From: Bacteriovorax sp. BAL6_X
GTDB taxonomy: Bacteria > Bdellovibrionota > Bacteriovoracia > Bacteriovoracales > Bacteriovoracaceae
Reading direction: 5' to 3'
Length of the DNA stretch: 64,000 bases
Assembly: GCF_000443995.1 (NCBI RefSeq)
Contig: NZ_AUMC01000006.1
Coordinates: 124,001-188,000, forward strand
Below the pieces are notes generated by a model. It worked only from the letters and a program-made list of their open reading frames with translations. It had not been told where the DNA came from and searched no databases. The position numbers and the translations under genes were made by a program. Of this stretch, positions 33,815 through 41,327 are shown in pieces (within the stretch, counting starts at the first letter, position 1; each line of letters opens with the position of its first letter).

Positions 33815-34285
33815 ATGACAGGAAGAAAATTACTTGATCAAATTATTATTGCACTTTTGCTATTAACGACATTGGCCACTGTTGGTGTCTTCGTTTACAC
33901 CAATATTATCTACAAAAAAGAACTGCCAAATAGTGCAACAGAAATGCAAGCATTAAAGACTGACTTCAAGCAAATTAACTTCCCGACAACATATGTCTTG
34001 GACAAAATTACGCTAAACCTCGACTCAGCAACTCGTCGTCTTAGATTTCTCGATGTTCAAATAAACCTCGTTCTCTTCAGCGAAGAAGACTCTCAGGTTC
34101 TTGATTCAATCAGGCCTCAAATTTACGATATCATTATTGATGTTGCTGCATCAATTGAACCAGATGAGCTCAACTCTCTTTCAGGTAAATTGATTTTTGA
34201 AGGAAGAATCAAAAAGCGAATCAACTACTTAGTGAAGAAGAAAGTTGTTAAAGAAGTATTTTATTCAAAATTCGTTGTTCAATAA
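33815..34285 (+). CDS. fliL: Flagellar basal body-associated protein FliL-like
   Basis: A 156-residue single-span membrane protein (LLDQIIIALLLLTTLATVGV) with the FliL C-terminal pattern: IRPQIYDIIIDVAASIEPDE followed by SGKLIFEGRIKKRINYLVKK and the terminal VFYSKFVVQ (typical VxxVxFTxFVVQ). FliL surrounds the stators and supports torque or swarming. It stands alone here, outside a fli operon, with no other flagellar gene adjacent. A 7-bp hairpin lies 82 bases upstream (33717-33733). Confidence 0.82.
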   Translation: MTGRKLLDQIIIALLLLTTLATVGVFVYTNIIYKKELPNSATEMQALKTDFKQINFPTTYVLDKITLNLDSATRRLRFLDVQINLVLFSEEDSQVLDSIRPQIYDIIIDVAASIEPDELNSLSGKLIFEGRIKKRINYLVKKKVVKEVFYSKFVVQ

Positions 34286-34329
34286 CCACGATACTCAAAT
34301 CTATGCTATAGTTTAGAAATCATGAATCT

Positions 34330-34436
34330 ATAATCACTTAGAAATCCATTCCTTTATTTCAATCAATTAACCGAGGTGATTATCGTGAACACTTCTCACA
34401 TTTAAAATTCATTTTTCCATTTACACAATTTTAAAT
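34330..34436 (+). promoter_or_regulatory. Structured 5' leader with two perfect inverted repeats and a possible leader peptide
   Basis: ATAATCAC (34330-34337) pairs with GTGATTAT (34376-34383), and ATTTAAAATT (34400-34409) pairs with AATTTTAAAT (34427-34436). Between them a GTG-started six-codon frame (34386-34406) reads V-N-T-S-H-I and stop. The leader precedes a small basic exported protein gene. Structure is seen; a regulatory role is inferred. Confidence 0.35.
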
Positions 34437-34448
34437 TGAGAGGTCTCC

Positions 34449-34727
34449 ATGCGATCTTACTTACTACTATTCTATCTAGGACTAGGGCTTCCTGTATTTG
34501 AAGCTCGTTTTGATACACGAAGAAAAAATAAAGAAAATATTTCTACTGAGTACGACTTGGCCGCGCGAAAGCAAAAACTAAAAAAGAAAACTCGGCTTTA
34601 TAAAAAAGGAAAGCGACGTCAAAAAGAAAATTTTCGTCAAAAGCACTTTGCGATAAAAGGAACAAACTCGAAGGACTCACGCTATAGCAACGGAAATAGG
34701 CTTCGAAGAATGTTTATTAATATGTAA
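34449..34727 (+). CDS. Small strongly basic putative exported protein
   Basis: A 92-residue protein starting with a hydrophobic stretch (MRSYLLLFYLGLGLPVFEA) that could be a signal peptide or anchor, followed by a very basic mature part (KQKLKKKTRLYKKGKRRQKE). GAGAGG ribosome site is before the ATG. Preceded by a structured leader, followed by a hairpin. Family and function not recognised; it may bind nucleic acid or anionic surface. Confidence 0.55.
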   Translation: MRSYLLLFYLGLGLPVFEARFDTRRKNKENISTEYDLAARKQKLKKKTRLYKKGKRRQKENFRQKHFAIKGTNSKDSRYSNGNRLRRMFINM

Positions 34728-34746
34728 ACTGCTTACTTAAATGTAA

Positions 34747-34773
34747 TAAGGCCCGCGAGGGAAGCGGGCCTTA
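34747..34773 (+). terminator. Hairpin after the basic small protein gene (weak terminator)
   Basis: TAAGGCCCGC (34747-34756) pairs with GCGGGCCTTA (34764-34773) across a GAGGGAA loop; there is no strong T tract, so termination would be weak or rely on other factors. Confidence 0.5.
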
Positions 34774-34813
34774 AGACAACAACACATGGGAATTTAAAAA
34801 AGGAATTTTTAAA

Positions 34814-35236
34814 TTACTCGCAGCGGCCTTCATTTACATAAATGGCCTTTGCACGATATAGTTCACACGAATTTGGAAAGCTAATATACGCTTCACCGTC
34901 GATACCACTAACAGCACCACAAACAGGAGCGAAAATCTCAGGACATACCTTAAGTTGTCTTGGCTCATCAACCCAGTTCTTGCAGTTAAGAACGGCCTCA
35001 AGCTTATACTTACCTAGTCCTTGCTGCTTAAGAGCAAATTGTCCATCTTCACAGCTTTGAGCTTCAAAGTACTCATTAACTAATTCGATTTCTTCATTTT
35101 GCTCAGTGATAATAACTTTGAAGATTCTTCCTCTAAATGATTGAGAATCTAATAGATCACCATTAAGGATAATTTCTTTTGCGCTTACATTCATTGCTAT
35201 TACTGCAAGAAAAATAACTGAAATTAATTTACTCAT
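34814..35236 (-). CDS. Exported protein with a C-terminal Kazal-like protease inhibitor domain
   Basis: A 140-residue exported protein (signal MSKLISVIFLAVIAMNVSA). The C-terminal 50 residues have the Kazal pattern: KVCPEIFAPVCGAVSGIDG, ISFPNSCELYRAKAIYVNEG and RCE at the end, i.e. C-x-APVCG-xn-F-x-NSCE-xn-A-xn-G-x-C. Two further Cys lie upstream (EAQSCEDGQF, AVLNCKNWVD). Kazal domains inhibit serine proteases. The gene is divergent from a LysR gene with a Fur-like box between. Possible protection against prey proteases. Confidence 0.65.
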   Translation of the reverse strand: MSKLISVIFLAVIAMNVSAKEIILNGDLLDSQSFRGRIFKVIITEQNEEIELVNEYFEAQSCEDGQFALKQQGLGKYKLEAVLNCKNWVDEPRQLKVCPEIFAPVCGAVSGIDGEAYISFPNSCELYRAKAIYVNEGRCE

Positions 35237-35321
35237 AATCCTACTCCCTAAACACTTTTAAAAATTCAAAGTCTTATCTTGTGAAAGGAGTTATAGACCA
35301 AAGAATAAATTAGTAAAAATT

Positions 35322-35340
35322 ATATATAATAATCATTATC
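35322..35340. promoter_or_regulatory. Fur-box-like sequence in the divergent Kazal-LysR region
   Basis: The 19 bases ending in ATAATCATTATC match the classical Fur consensus (GATAATGATAATCATTATC) at 14 of 19 positions, with the right 12 bases perfect. It lies 86 bases before the Kazal gene start and 54 before the LysR gene. A genuine Fur site is possible, but AT-rich DNA gives such matches by chance. Confidence 0.35.
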
Positions 35341-35393
35341 CATAAAGATATGTTATGCTTTAATACTGCCACGCTAGCTAAGGTACTGAATTT

Positions 35394-36296
35394 ATGAATA
35401 TTGACTATATTTCTATTCCTACTTTACGTGTATTCATCGAAGTTTATGAAACGATGAATATGTCTCAGTCGGCGAAAAACCTTTCCATGACTCAACCTGG
35501 AGTCTCTCAGCACATTAAATCCCTTGAGGGACTACTGCAAATATCACTCTTTGACCGAATCAATAAAAAGGTTTTGCCAACAGAGCAGGCCCACTGGCTT
35601 TACCGAGAGTGTCGCCAAATTCTTGAAAATTTAGAGAAGGCGCTTGGAGAAGTTTCTGCAAAGAAAAATACTCTAAAAGGGACACTTCATATTGGAATGC
35701 CTATTGAATTTGGTAATAATAGACTCTTACCTATTATAGCCGATTGGTTAAAATTACACCCAGAAGTATCTATTCAAATCAACTATGATCATGCCGCTAG
35801 ACAAAGCCAACTTCTTTTAAATGGTGGATTAGACTTTGCTATCACGGATAGCTTTAACTTTCCAAAACAGATTGCAACAAAGAATTTATCAAGTGAGCGA
35901 CTTATTCTTTGCTGCTCAAATGAATATGCAACCCAACATGGATTGAGTGAGAATGCAAAATTTAAGAAAGCAGACGAGTTAGACTTCATTGCTTACCTTG
36001 AAGGTTCTCCCGTTATCACTAGTTGGTTCAAGTACCACTTAAATAAGAACTTCCACAAACAGCCAAAGGCCCAACTAATGGACGTTCAAGGGGTACTACG
36101 TCTTACGCTTGCAGGTGTTGGTATCTCAGTTTTACCTCTGCACGTAATTGAGCGCTCTGATAACAAATCAAGACTGATGCTTTTTAAGGGTTCAAAAGAA
36201 CATATGATAAACGAGTTAAACCTCGCCTACTTAAATGCTAGAAAGCTTGGTCCAGTGGCCTCTAGTTTGTTTGAATTTTTAACAAAAAATATTTAA
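35394..36296 (+). CDS. LysR-type transcriptional regulator
   Basis: A 300-residue regulator. The N-terminal winged helix-turn-helix spans residues 1-62 (MNMSQSAKNLSMTQPGVSQH and LLQISLFDRINKKVLPTEQA), followed by a linker helix and a type 2 periplasmic-binding effector domain (GTLHIGMPIEFGNNRLLPII; ITDSFNFPKQIA; LTLAGVGISVLPLHVIERS). It is divergent from the Kazal-domain gene, the usual arrangement for a LysR regulator and its target, but the effector is unknown. Confidence 0.93.
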   Translation: MNIDYISIPTLRVFIEVYETMNMSQSAKNLSMTQPGVSQHIKSLEGLLQISLFDRINKKVLPTEQAHWLYRECRQILENLEKALGEVSAKKNTLKGTLHIGMPIEFGNNRLLPIIADWLKLHPEVSIQINYDHAARQSQLLLNGGLDFAITDSFNFPKQIATKNLSSERLILCCSNEYATQHGLSENAKFKKADELDFIAYLEGSPVITSWFKYHLNKNFHKQPKAQLMDVQGVLRLTLAGVGISVLPLHVIERSDNKSRLMLFKGSKEHMINELNLAYLNARKLGPVASSLFEFLTKNI

Positions 36297-36302
36297 GAAG
36301 AA

Positions 36303-36329
36303 TAAAAAAAAGCCGCTTGAGAAGCGGCC
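36303..36329 (-). terminator. Bidirectional terminator between lysR and a small convergent gene
   Basis: GCCGCTT (36312-36318), loop GAG and AAGCGGC (36322-36328) is flanked on the left by a run of eight A (U tract leftward) and on the right by CTTTATA. It ends the leftward small gene strongly and the lysR gene weakly. Confidence 0.75.
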
Positions 36330-36353
36330 TTTATATAAAAAATTTAATTTGAA

Positions 36354-36530
36354 TTATTGCTTCATTCCTGGAGCTGTTGACTCGTCAGTTGTCGTAACAT
36401 TTGACTCTTCGTCAGCTAATCCATTTAGGTATTCTTCAACCTGAGCCTTAGTTACTTTACCTTCTGCGATAAGCTTATCTCTTAATCTTAGGTCTAAAAT
36501 TTTCTCTTGTAACGCTCTTGAAAGTCTCAT
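36354..36530 (-). CDS. Small charged protein of unknown function
   Basis: A 58-residue protein with AAGGAA ribosome site before the ATG at 36530. It begins with a helix (MRLSRALQEKILDLRLRDKL) that continues AEGKVTKAQVEEYLNGLADE, and ends with a Thr/Ser-rich tail (TTTDESTAPGMKQ). The motif GKVTKAQVEEYL resembles a small helical regulator segment, but the family is unknown. It may have been missed by automated annotation because of size. Confidence 0.65.
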   Translation of the reverse strand: MRLSRALQEKILDLRLRDKLIAEGKVTKAQVEEYLNGLADEESNVTTTDESTAPGMKQ

Positions 36531-36640
36531 TGAATTTCCTTATTTAAAAAATTAACGATTGATATATTTATATTAATGTAGCTTTATATCATGTGTTATT
36601 TGCTTTGGAAACCCCTAAAAATATCAGGGACTTAAAAAGC

Positions 36641-37384
36641 CTACTGCCAAAACCTAGGCTCATCAGGATTTGGACGCTCCTCATCATCAACGAGACGCAG
36701 ATGACTCTTCTTTTTCTTGCTTGCCTTCTTTCCACCTCTCTTAGGGGAAATACGAGGACCTTGATTACGAATATAATTACCAAGGGCCCTAAAACCTAAG
36801 ACAAACACAGCACCAAAGATCATCGAAGCGATATTTGCAAAAGCCTGTGCTCCACCAGGAGTAAAGAAGCCTTGATATACATTCATTCCTGCCAGAATTA
36901 AACAGAAGTACTTGGCCTTAACCGGGATGATCATAAAGAATTGAAAAATACGATCCGGATAAATACAAGCATAGCTCACACACATTGCAGATGATAAAAA
37001 TGCCATCCCGTGAAATGGATAGTTGATCGTTGCCCCACCCATAAAAAGTGCAAAGAGAGTGTAAGCAAAAGCATTCACAAAAACTGCTATGATAAGATAC
37101 TGAACGTATCTTCTTACTCCCCAGCGTGCTTCAAGATCACTTCCAAGAAACCAGAAAAGAAGTCCTGTGAAGACGACATTGAATAGGCCCGTATTTACAA
37201 ATGGATAAGTTACCATCTTATAAATTAGGCCCATCCTTAGTGCCGAAACATTGAGGCCTAAAATATTAACAAGAGAAATATTTAGAAATTGTGCAAAGAC
37301 TGCGCTAATGACAAAGGATGCGACAATAATCCCGATGAGATACTTGTTTACCTTTGTTAATGGCGGCAGATAAATATTTTGCAT
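36641..37384 (-). CDS. Rhomboid-like membrane protein lacking catalytic residues
   Basis: A 247-residue protein with about six helices and the rhomboid order of features: a short N-terminal TM1, YKMVTYPFVNTGLFNVVFTG (TM2 entry), FWFLGSDLEARWGVRRYVQY (the family's E-x-x-W/G-x-x-R/F loop), then GMAFLSSAMCVSYACIYPDR in place of the catalytic GASG-type text, and FANIASMIFGAVFVLGF in place of the TM6 His region. The equivalent of the active Ser appears Ala-like and of the His Asn, indicating a pseudoprotease. The C-terminal 40 residues are basic (KRGGKKASKKKKSHLRLVDD) and cytosolic. Same leftward run as the epimerase gene. Confidence 0.68.
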   Translation of the reverse strand: MQNIYLPPLTKVNKYLIGIIVASFVISAVFAQFLNISLVNILGLNVSALRMGLIYKMVTYPFVNTGLFNVVFTGLLFWFLGSDLEARWGVRRYVQYLIIAVFVNAFAYTLFALFMGGATINYPFHGMAFLSSAMCVSYACIYPDRIFQFFMIIPVKAKYFCLILAGMNVYQGFFTPGGAQAFANIASMIFGAVFVLGFRALGNYIRNQGPRISPKRGGKKASKKKKSHLRLVDDEERPNPDEPRFWQ

Positions 37385-37393
37385 TCTTTCTCC

Positions 37394-37804
37394 TTACATT
37401 TTTTGAGCAATTTCGATGAGAACTCCACCTGTTGATTTAGGGTGAATAAAGTTGACTAAACAATTATTCGCTCCCTTGCGTGGCGCTTCATAGAGAAGAT
37501 TATAACCTAAGTCCCTAAGCTCTTGTGACTTTTTTACAACATCAGGAACGCGATAACACATATGGTGAATCCCTGGGCCTTTTTTCTCAAGATACTTAGC
37601 AATTGGGCCCTGACCATTAATTGGTTCAAGTAATTCAACATGAGCATTTTCATCAATATGAGCAAAAGAAGTCGTCACTTGTTGATCTTCAACCACTTCT
37701 CGGTGATTAAACTCTAAACCTAAGTCACGATAAATTTTTTCGGCATTATCTAGATTCTCAACTGCAATCGCAATATGATCTAGGAAACAATCTTTATTAA
37801 ACAT
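37394..37804 (-). CDS. mce: Methylmalonyl-CoA epimerase (VOC family)
   Basis: A 136-residue vicinal oxygen chelate enzyme with the metal ligands His in FLDHIAIAVENLDNAEKIY and His in PGIHHMCYRVPDVVKKSQEL, plus Glu in the final GGVLIEIAQ. It interconverts R- and S-methylmalonyl-CoA in propionate and branched-chain breakdown. Family-typical length. The mutase genes are not in this window. The rhomboid-like gene follows 10 bases later on the same strand. Confidence 0.87.
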   Translation of the reverse strand: MFNKDCFLDHIAIAVENLDNAEKIYRDLGLEFNHREVVEDQQVTTSFAHIDENAHVELLEPINGQGPIAKYLEKKGPGIHHMCYRVPDVVKKSQELRDLGYNLLYEAPRKGANNCLVNFIHPKSTGGVLIEIAQKM

Positions 37805-37871
37805 GATTTCTCCACTTTTCTTACTTAATCGTTTTTAAGTATTATAGAAAAGTCAGCAAACTTGAGCAACC

Positions 37872-39752
37872 TTACAGATCACTCAAGTTAAATGGTGGCG
37901 AATCCAGAACATTCTCACCCGAACAATCGGCAGGTGTCGTTGGAGTTGCTGGCTCTTGAGGTGTAATTGGTGGCTTACAAAGGCCATTTACACAATCGCC
38001 AAAAGTTGGAACTGAATAACATCTCTTCTCACAAGAAAGAGCGTTATTAGGGTCGTTGACGCGAATGAGGTAACACTGCCTAACGTATTCGATACGACAG
38101 AACTCTTTCGAGACACAACTCTGGTTTGGAACTTTTGAACAAAGAACCTGTTCAAAGTCATTATTAATATGATCACGACATGTATTAGTCGTCCCATCAC
38201 AGCAGAGTGAAGCACAGTCAAAATCTGAACCGCAACTATTTCCAGTTGGAAGGTTTCCTGTTGGATCAAAATCATCACTACACTGCCCTACAATTGAGCG
38301 TGAAAAACAGCGGTTATTAAAACAACACTCTCCTGATCCACATTCACGGTTTGCACTACATGACTTAAGAGAATTGAAATCGTAACCATCTTTGGCACCA
38401 AGACCAGTTTTTAGAAGTTGTAATTTAATCTCTTTTGTTTCAGCAATTTGAACTTCGAAGCCATCTTCCATTGTAAATAGTTCAATAGTTCCTGTAACAT
38501 TACAACTTGAAACGGTCTCACCTGTTGTGGCGTTATAATTCTTAGCTCTAATATTACATCCATCCATATAGTATGTATCACCGGCCGCATTCAAAGTTTG
38601 AACTGAACGGTTTGCAAATGGTTCTTGAGAGCCTAGGTATTGAATTCCTGTTGTTTGATAATTAATCTTACCAGCACGTGGGAAAAGGTATGCTTGAGTA
38701 CCTGAAGCAATATTTGTAAAGTCTGCTGCACCAGCGAGAGGAGCTTTAAAAATTGCACTAGGAGTCGTACCCGACTGATAAACTGCTGCTCCTTTAATTT
38801 CCCACTCGTCTTCGTTATGAATACGATATGGACCTCTGTAGTCATATGCTCCACCACCTAGGGCCAGAGCTGTCCCTACGGCCGATGGATGATTTACACC
38901 AAACAGACTCTGAAACATTGCCGAGTCTTTCTTATCAGGAAGACACTTATAAAGATTTGTTTCTAGTGATTCATTTGCAAGAAGATTACCTTCAATATCA
39001 ATTTGTTCAAAAACAGGAGTATTTGTTTTTGAAACAGTTTCCGCATTTACAATTTCATCATACCAAAGAGTTTGATCTTTAATCTTAGCATAAGAGTAAA
39101 GACATACATCCCCTGCTTGGTTACAGTATGGATGACTAATTGAAGAGGTAAAAGTTGGGTCATCTTCTAAGCGGAGACCACGACAGTAAAGACCAGCATT
39201 TGTTGCATCACTTTCAATGTCTTCGGCCGTATCGTTATCATAATCATTGTAGTCAAATAGGTCATACAGAAGTCTAATATCGTTAAACTTCTTGTCTGCT
39301 AAATCGAATGTGATAACGTTAATTGTCGAAAATTCAGTAATTCCAGAACCAGGAACTTGTCCAACAACACCATCTAAAACAATTGGTGTTCTCTCGCGTC
39401 CAAAGTAAAAACGACCTTTAACAACACGATTCTTTAGTGACGAAATATTTAGACCTGTTAGGTGAAGTTTTCCTCTAAAGTCTTTTGGGATCGAAACTTT
39501 CTTTTTAAAAGATCCAGTATTTGGATCAATAATTTGGGTGATTTCAACGGCCGTCGATTCAGGAATACTTGTCACAACATCATTGTCACCATCGGTAGCA
39601 TTATTTCCACCAGATGAACCACCACTTCCATTATCACCACTACCTACTTCCTCTGAAGGATTCTCCACAAGATCGCGCACAGAACGAGGCTGCTCCATAC
39701 AAGAGACAAGAAGGGAAAGTGTGAATAGGTAGACTAAGACATTCTTCATCAT
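37872..39752 (-). CDS. Large Cys-rich lipoprotein of unknown function
   Basis: A 626-residue predicted lipoprotein with lipobox LLVSC (VYLFTLSLLVSCMEQ), followed by a Ser/Gly/Asn-rich linker (SGDNGSGGSSGGNNATDGD). The C-terminal 170 residues hold clustered cysteines in two repeats (CSANRECGSGECCFNNRC, and CGSDFDCASLCCDGTTNTC) that look like small disulfide knots, then CSKVPNQSCVSKEFCR. No named family. Likely surface exposed. Leftward, isolated by 188 bases upstream without visible gene. Confidence 0.72.
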   Translation of the reverse strand: MMKNVLVYLFTLSLLVSCMEQPRSVRDLVENPSEEVGSGDNGSGGSSGGNNATDGDNDVVTSIPESTAVEITQIIDPNTGSFKKKVSIPKDFRGKLHLTGLNISSLKNRVVKGRFYFGRERTPIVLDGVVGQVPGSGITEFSTINVITFDLADKKFNDIRLLYDLFDYNDYDNDTAEDIESDATNAGLYCRGLRLEDDPTFTSSISHPYCNQAGDVCLYSYAKIKDQTLWYDEIVNAETVSKTNTPVFEQIDIEGNLLANESLETNLYKCLPDKKDSAMFQSLFGVNHPSAVGTALALGGGAYDYRGPYRIHNEDEWEIKGAAVYQSGTTPSAIFKAPLAGAADFTNIASGTQAYLFPRAGKINYQTTGIQYLGSQEPFANRSVQTLNAAGDTYYMDGCNIRAKNYNATTGETVSSCNVTGTIELFTMEDGFEVQIAETKEIKLQLLKTGLGAKDGYDFNSLKSCSANRECGSGECCFNNRCFSRSIVGQCSDDFDPTGNLPTGNSCGSDFDCASLCCDGTTNTCRDHINNDFEQVLCSKVPNQSCVSKEFCRIEYVRQCYLIRVNDPNNALSCEKRCYSVPTFGDCVNGLCKPPITPQEPATPTTPADCSGENVLDSPPFNLSDL

Positions 39753-39940
39753 TAATTAGGCCTTAAGTTAATAATCTTCACTCTACTTATCGAAATGAGC
39801 AAAAATTAAGTTAACCCTTAGTAAATATTAACCCTGAACTTGAAAAAAATGCCGATGAGTCTCTAAGTAACTGAGTTTACGAACTATATCCTTAGTAAGC
39901 TGCCCAAAATATGGGTAAATTTTAGAGTTTGTGTAAAAAA

Positions 39941-40615
39941 CTAGGCTTTTCTAAATAAAGATACAATGACACCTGTAAGAACATCTTGAATAAGAGTCAA
40001 TAACAGACAAATCACGTAAATTAATTCAATAGCAATCCCTGTTCCTGGAGCATAATTCGTAACAACCAGAGAGACCCCAGAAATGATAAAAACCATCACC
40101 AGATAAAAGAAGTACGTTCCCCCAAGAGTTGAAACTTTCTTCTTTGTGATAGCAAAATTTGACTCACCTTCTTTATCAAAGAGAATTGCCGTCATGGCCA
40201 CGAAGCTATAGAAGTAGGCCACGTAGAAAAAAGGAATAATAAAGAAGACGGCACCTAAAAACATCAAAAGAGATGTTAAAAAGCCATAGAACATATATGT
40301 TGGAATATCCCAGAGAACTTTAGATACGCGATATTGTAGTTTTTCAAAAGCAAAGAAAAAGAAGTTTAGAATAAACACTGATTGAATAATTGTCCCAATG
40401 ACATTAACGGCCGCGACAGTGATAACTGTCATATCATCTCGAACATTAAAGTATGCAAGGCCATAGGCCTTAAGCGCAAATGAAAGGAAGAATAGAGGTA
40501 GATAATGAGGAAGCTTTCCCTTCATCCCACTTATTGCTTCGTACATTGAATCAATAAAAGAAAAATTCTTACTTATTTCAATTGATCCCTCTTCATGATC
40601 CATGTCCATTTGCAT
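39941..40615 (-). CDS. Multi-span inner membrane protein
   Basis: A 224-residue hydrophobic protein with about five or six membrane helices (LFFLSFALKAYGLAYF; VIGTIIQSVFILNFFFFAFE; YGFLTSLLMFLGAVFFIIPF; FFYLVMVFIISGVSLVV; IELIYVICLLLTLIQDVL). The last third carries FDKEGESNFAITKKKVSTLG in a loop. It resembles small YIP1/DUF975-like proteins only in layout. Gene starts 11 bases after the asparaginase-like gene's stop on the same strand. Function unknown. Confidence 0.65.
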   Translation of the reverse strand: MQMDMDHEEGSIEISKNFSFIDSMYEAISGMKGKLPHYLPLFFLSFALKAYGLAYFNVRDDMTVITVAAVNVIGTIIQSVFILNFFFFAFEKLQYRVSKVLWDIPTYMFYGFLTSLLMFLGAVFFIIPFFYVAYFYSFVAMTAILFDKEGESNFAITKKKVSTLGGTYFFYLVMVFIISGVSLVVTNYAPGTGIAIELIYVICLLLTLIQDVLTGVIVSLFRKA

Positions 40616-40626
40616 TCCCCTTTGAT

Positions 40627-41160
40627 CTAATCTTCAATATATTCAAAAGTTCGCTTAGCATGATTCTTTCTAACACCAGGAACCTTAAATAGTTGGCCGT
40701 GAAATGAAATATAAATACCAGCTTCTACTATTTTAGCAGCATATAGGCTTTCTGTAACATTTTGAAATGCATCGCTATCAACAAAGCCCATTGGCTTCAT
40801 AGCACCAGTAAAAATAATCGGTACCTGAAGGTCCTTTGCACCGTCTAGAGCGTCATAAACAAATTTAGCAGACTTTGCCATAGTATCAGTTCCGTGAAGA
40901 ACGATAAGTGGAATATTTTTCTCCAACTGTGCCTTAATTGTCTTTAGCAGCACTTGACGGTCGTAGTCTGTAAAATACAAAGAGTCTTTATTGATGATAT
41001 TTGTAATATGAAGCTTAGTGTATGGAAGCCTAAGGCGATCAATAATGGTCTGGCGTATAAAGGAATCGCGATTCTTTAAAGATCCATCACTTTCACTATA
41101 TGACTTCTCGATTGTTCCACCTGTTGAAATTAATTGTATATCGTGAACATGGTTTTCCAT
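40627..41160 (-). CDS. Single-domain asparaginase-like protein
   Basis: A 177-residue protein corresponding only to the N-terminal domain of L-asparaginases (normally about 330 residues). The first active-site Thr is in LISTGGTIEKSYSESD and the Thr-Asp pair in PLIVLHGTDTMAKSAKF, and IIFTGAMKPMGFVDSDAF follows. The C-terminal domain that closes the active site is missing. Similar short homologues exist elsewhere; whether they deamidate asparagine is unclear. It is paired with a membrane protein gene. Confidence 0.75.
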   Translation of the reverse strand: MENHVHDIQLISTGGTIEKSYSESDGSLKNRDSFIRQTIIDRLRLPYTKLHITNIINKDSLYFTDYDRQVLLKTIKAQLEKNIPLIVLHGTDTMAKSAKFVYDALDGAKDLQVPIIFTGAMKPMGFVDSDAFQNVTESLYAAKIVEAGIYISFHGQLFKVPGVRKNHAKRTFEYIED

Positions 41161-41251
41161 GTGCTTTCCTCTCTATAAATTATGAATACCTATCTTATAC
41201 CTAATTTTTTAAATGATTTTAAGAATTTAAGTAATTTTTTTACTCTCTACC

Positions 41252-41279
41252 CTTGACGTAGATGCTTTAGCTCCCATCT
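41252..41279 (+). promoter_or_regulatory. Sigma-32 (heat shock) type promoter of htpG
   Basis: CTTGACG (41252-41258), a 13-base spacer and TCCCATCT (41272-41279) match the RpoH consensus CTTGAAA-N13-15-CCCCATNT at most positions, about 49 bases before the htpG ATG. Confidence 0.65.
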
Positions 41280-41327
41280 TTGAAACATAAGACAATTATC
41301 TACTTGATTATATATGAAGGAGTATCG

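Noticed and set aside
39753-39940. AT-rich 188-base gap
   Set aside because: No coding frame or convincing structure found on either strand.
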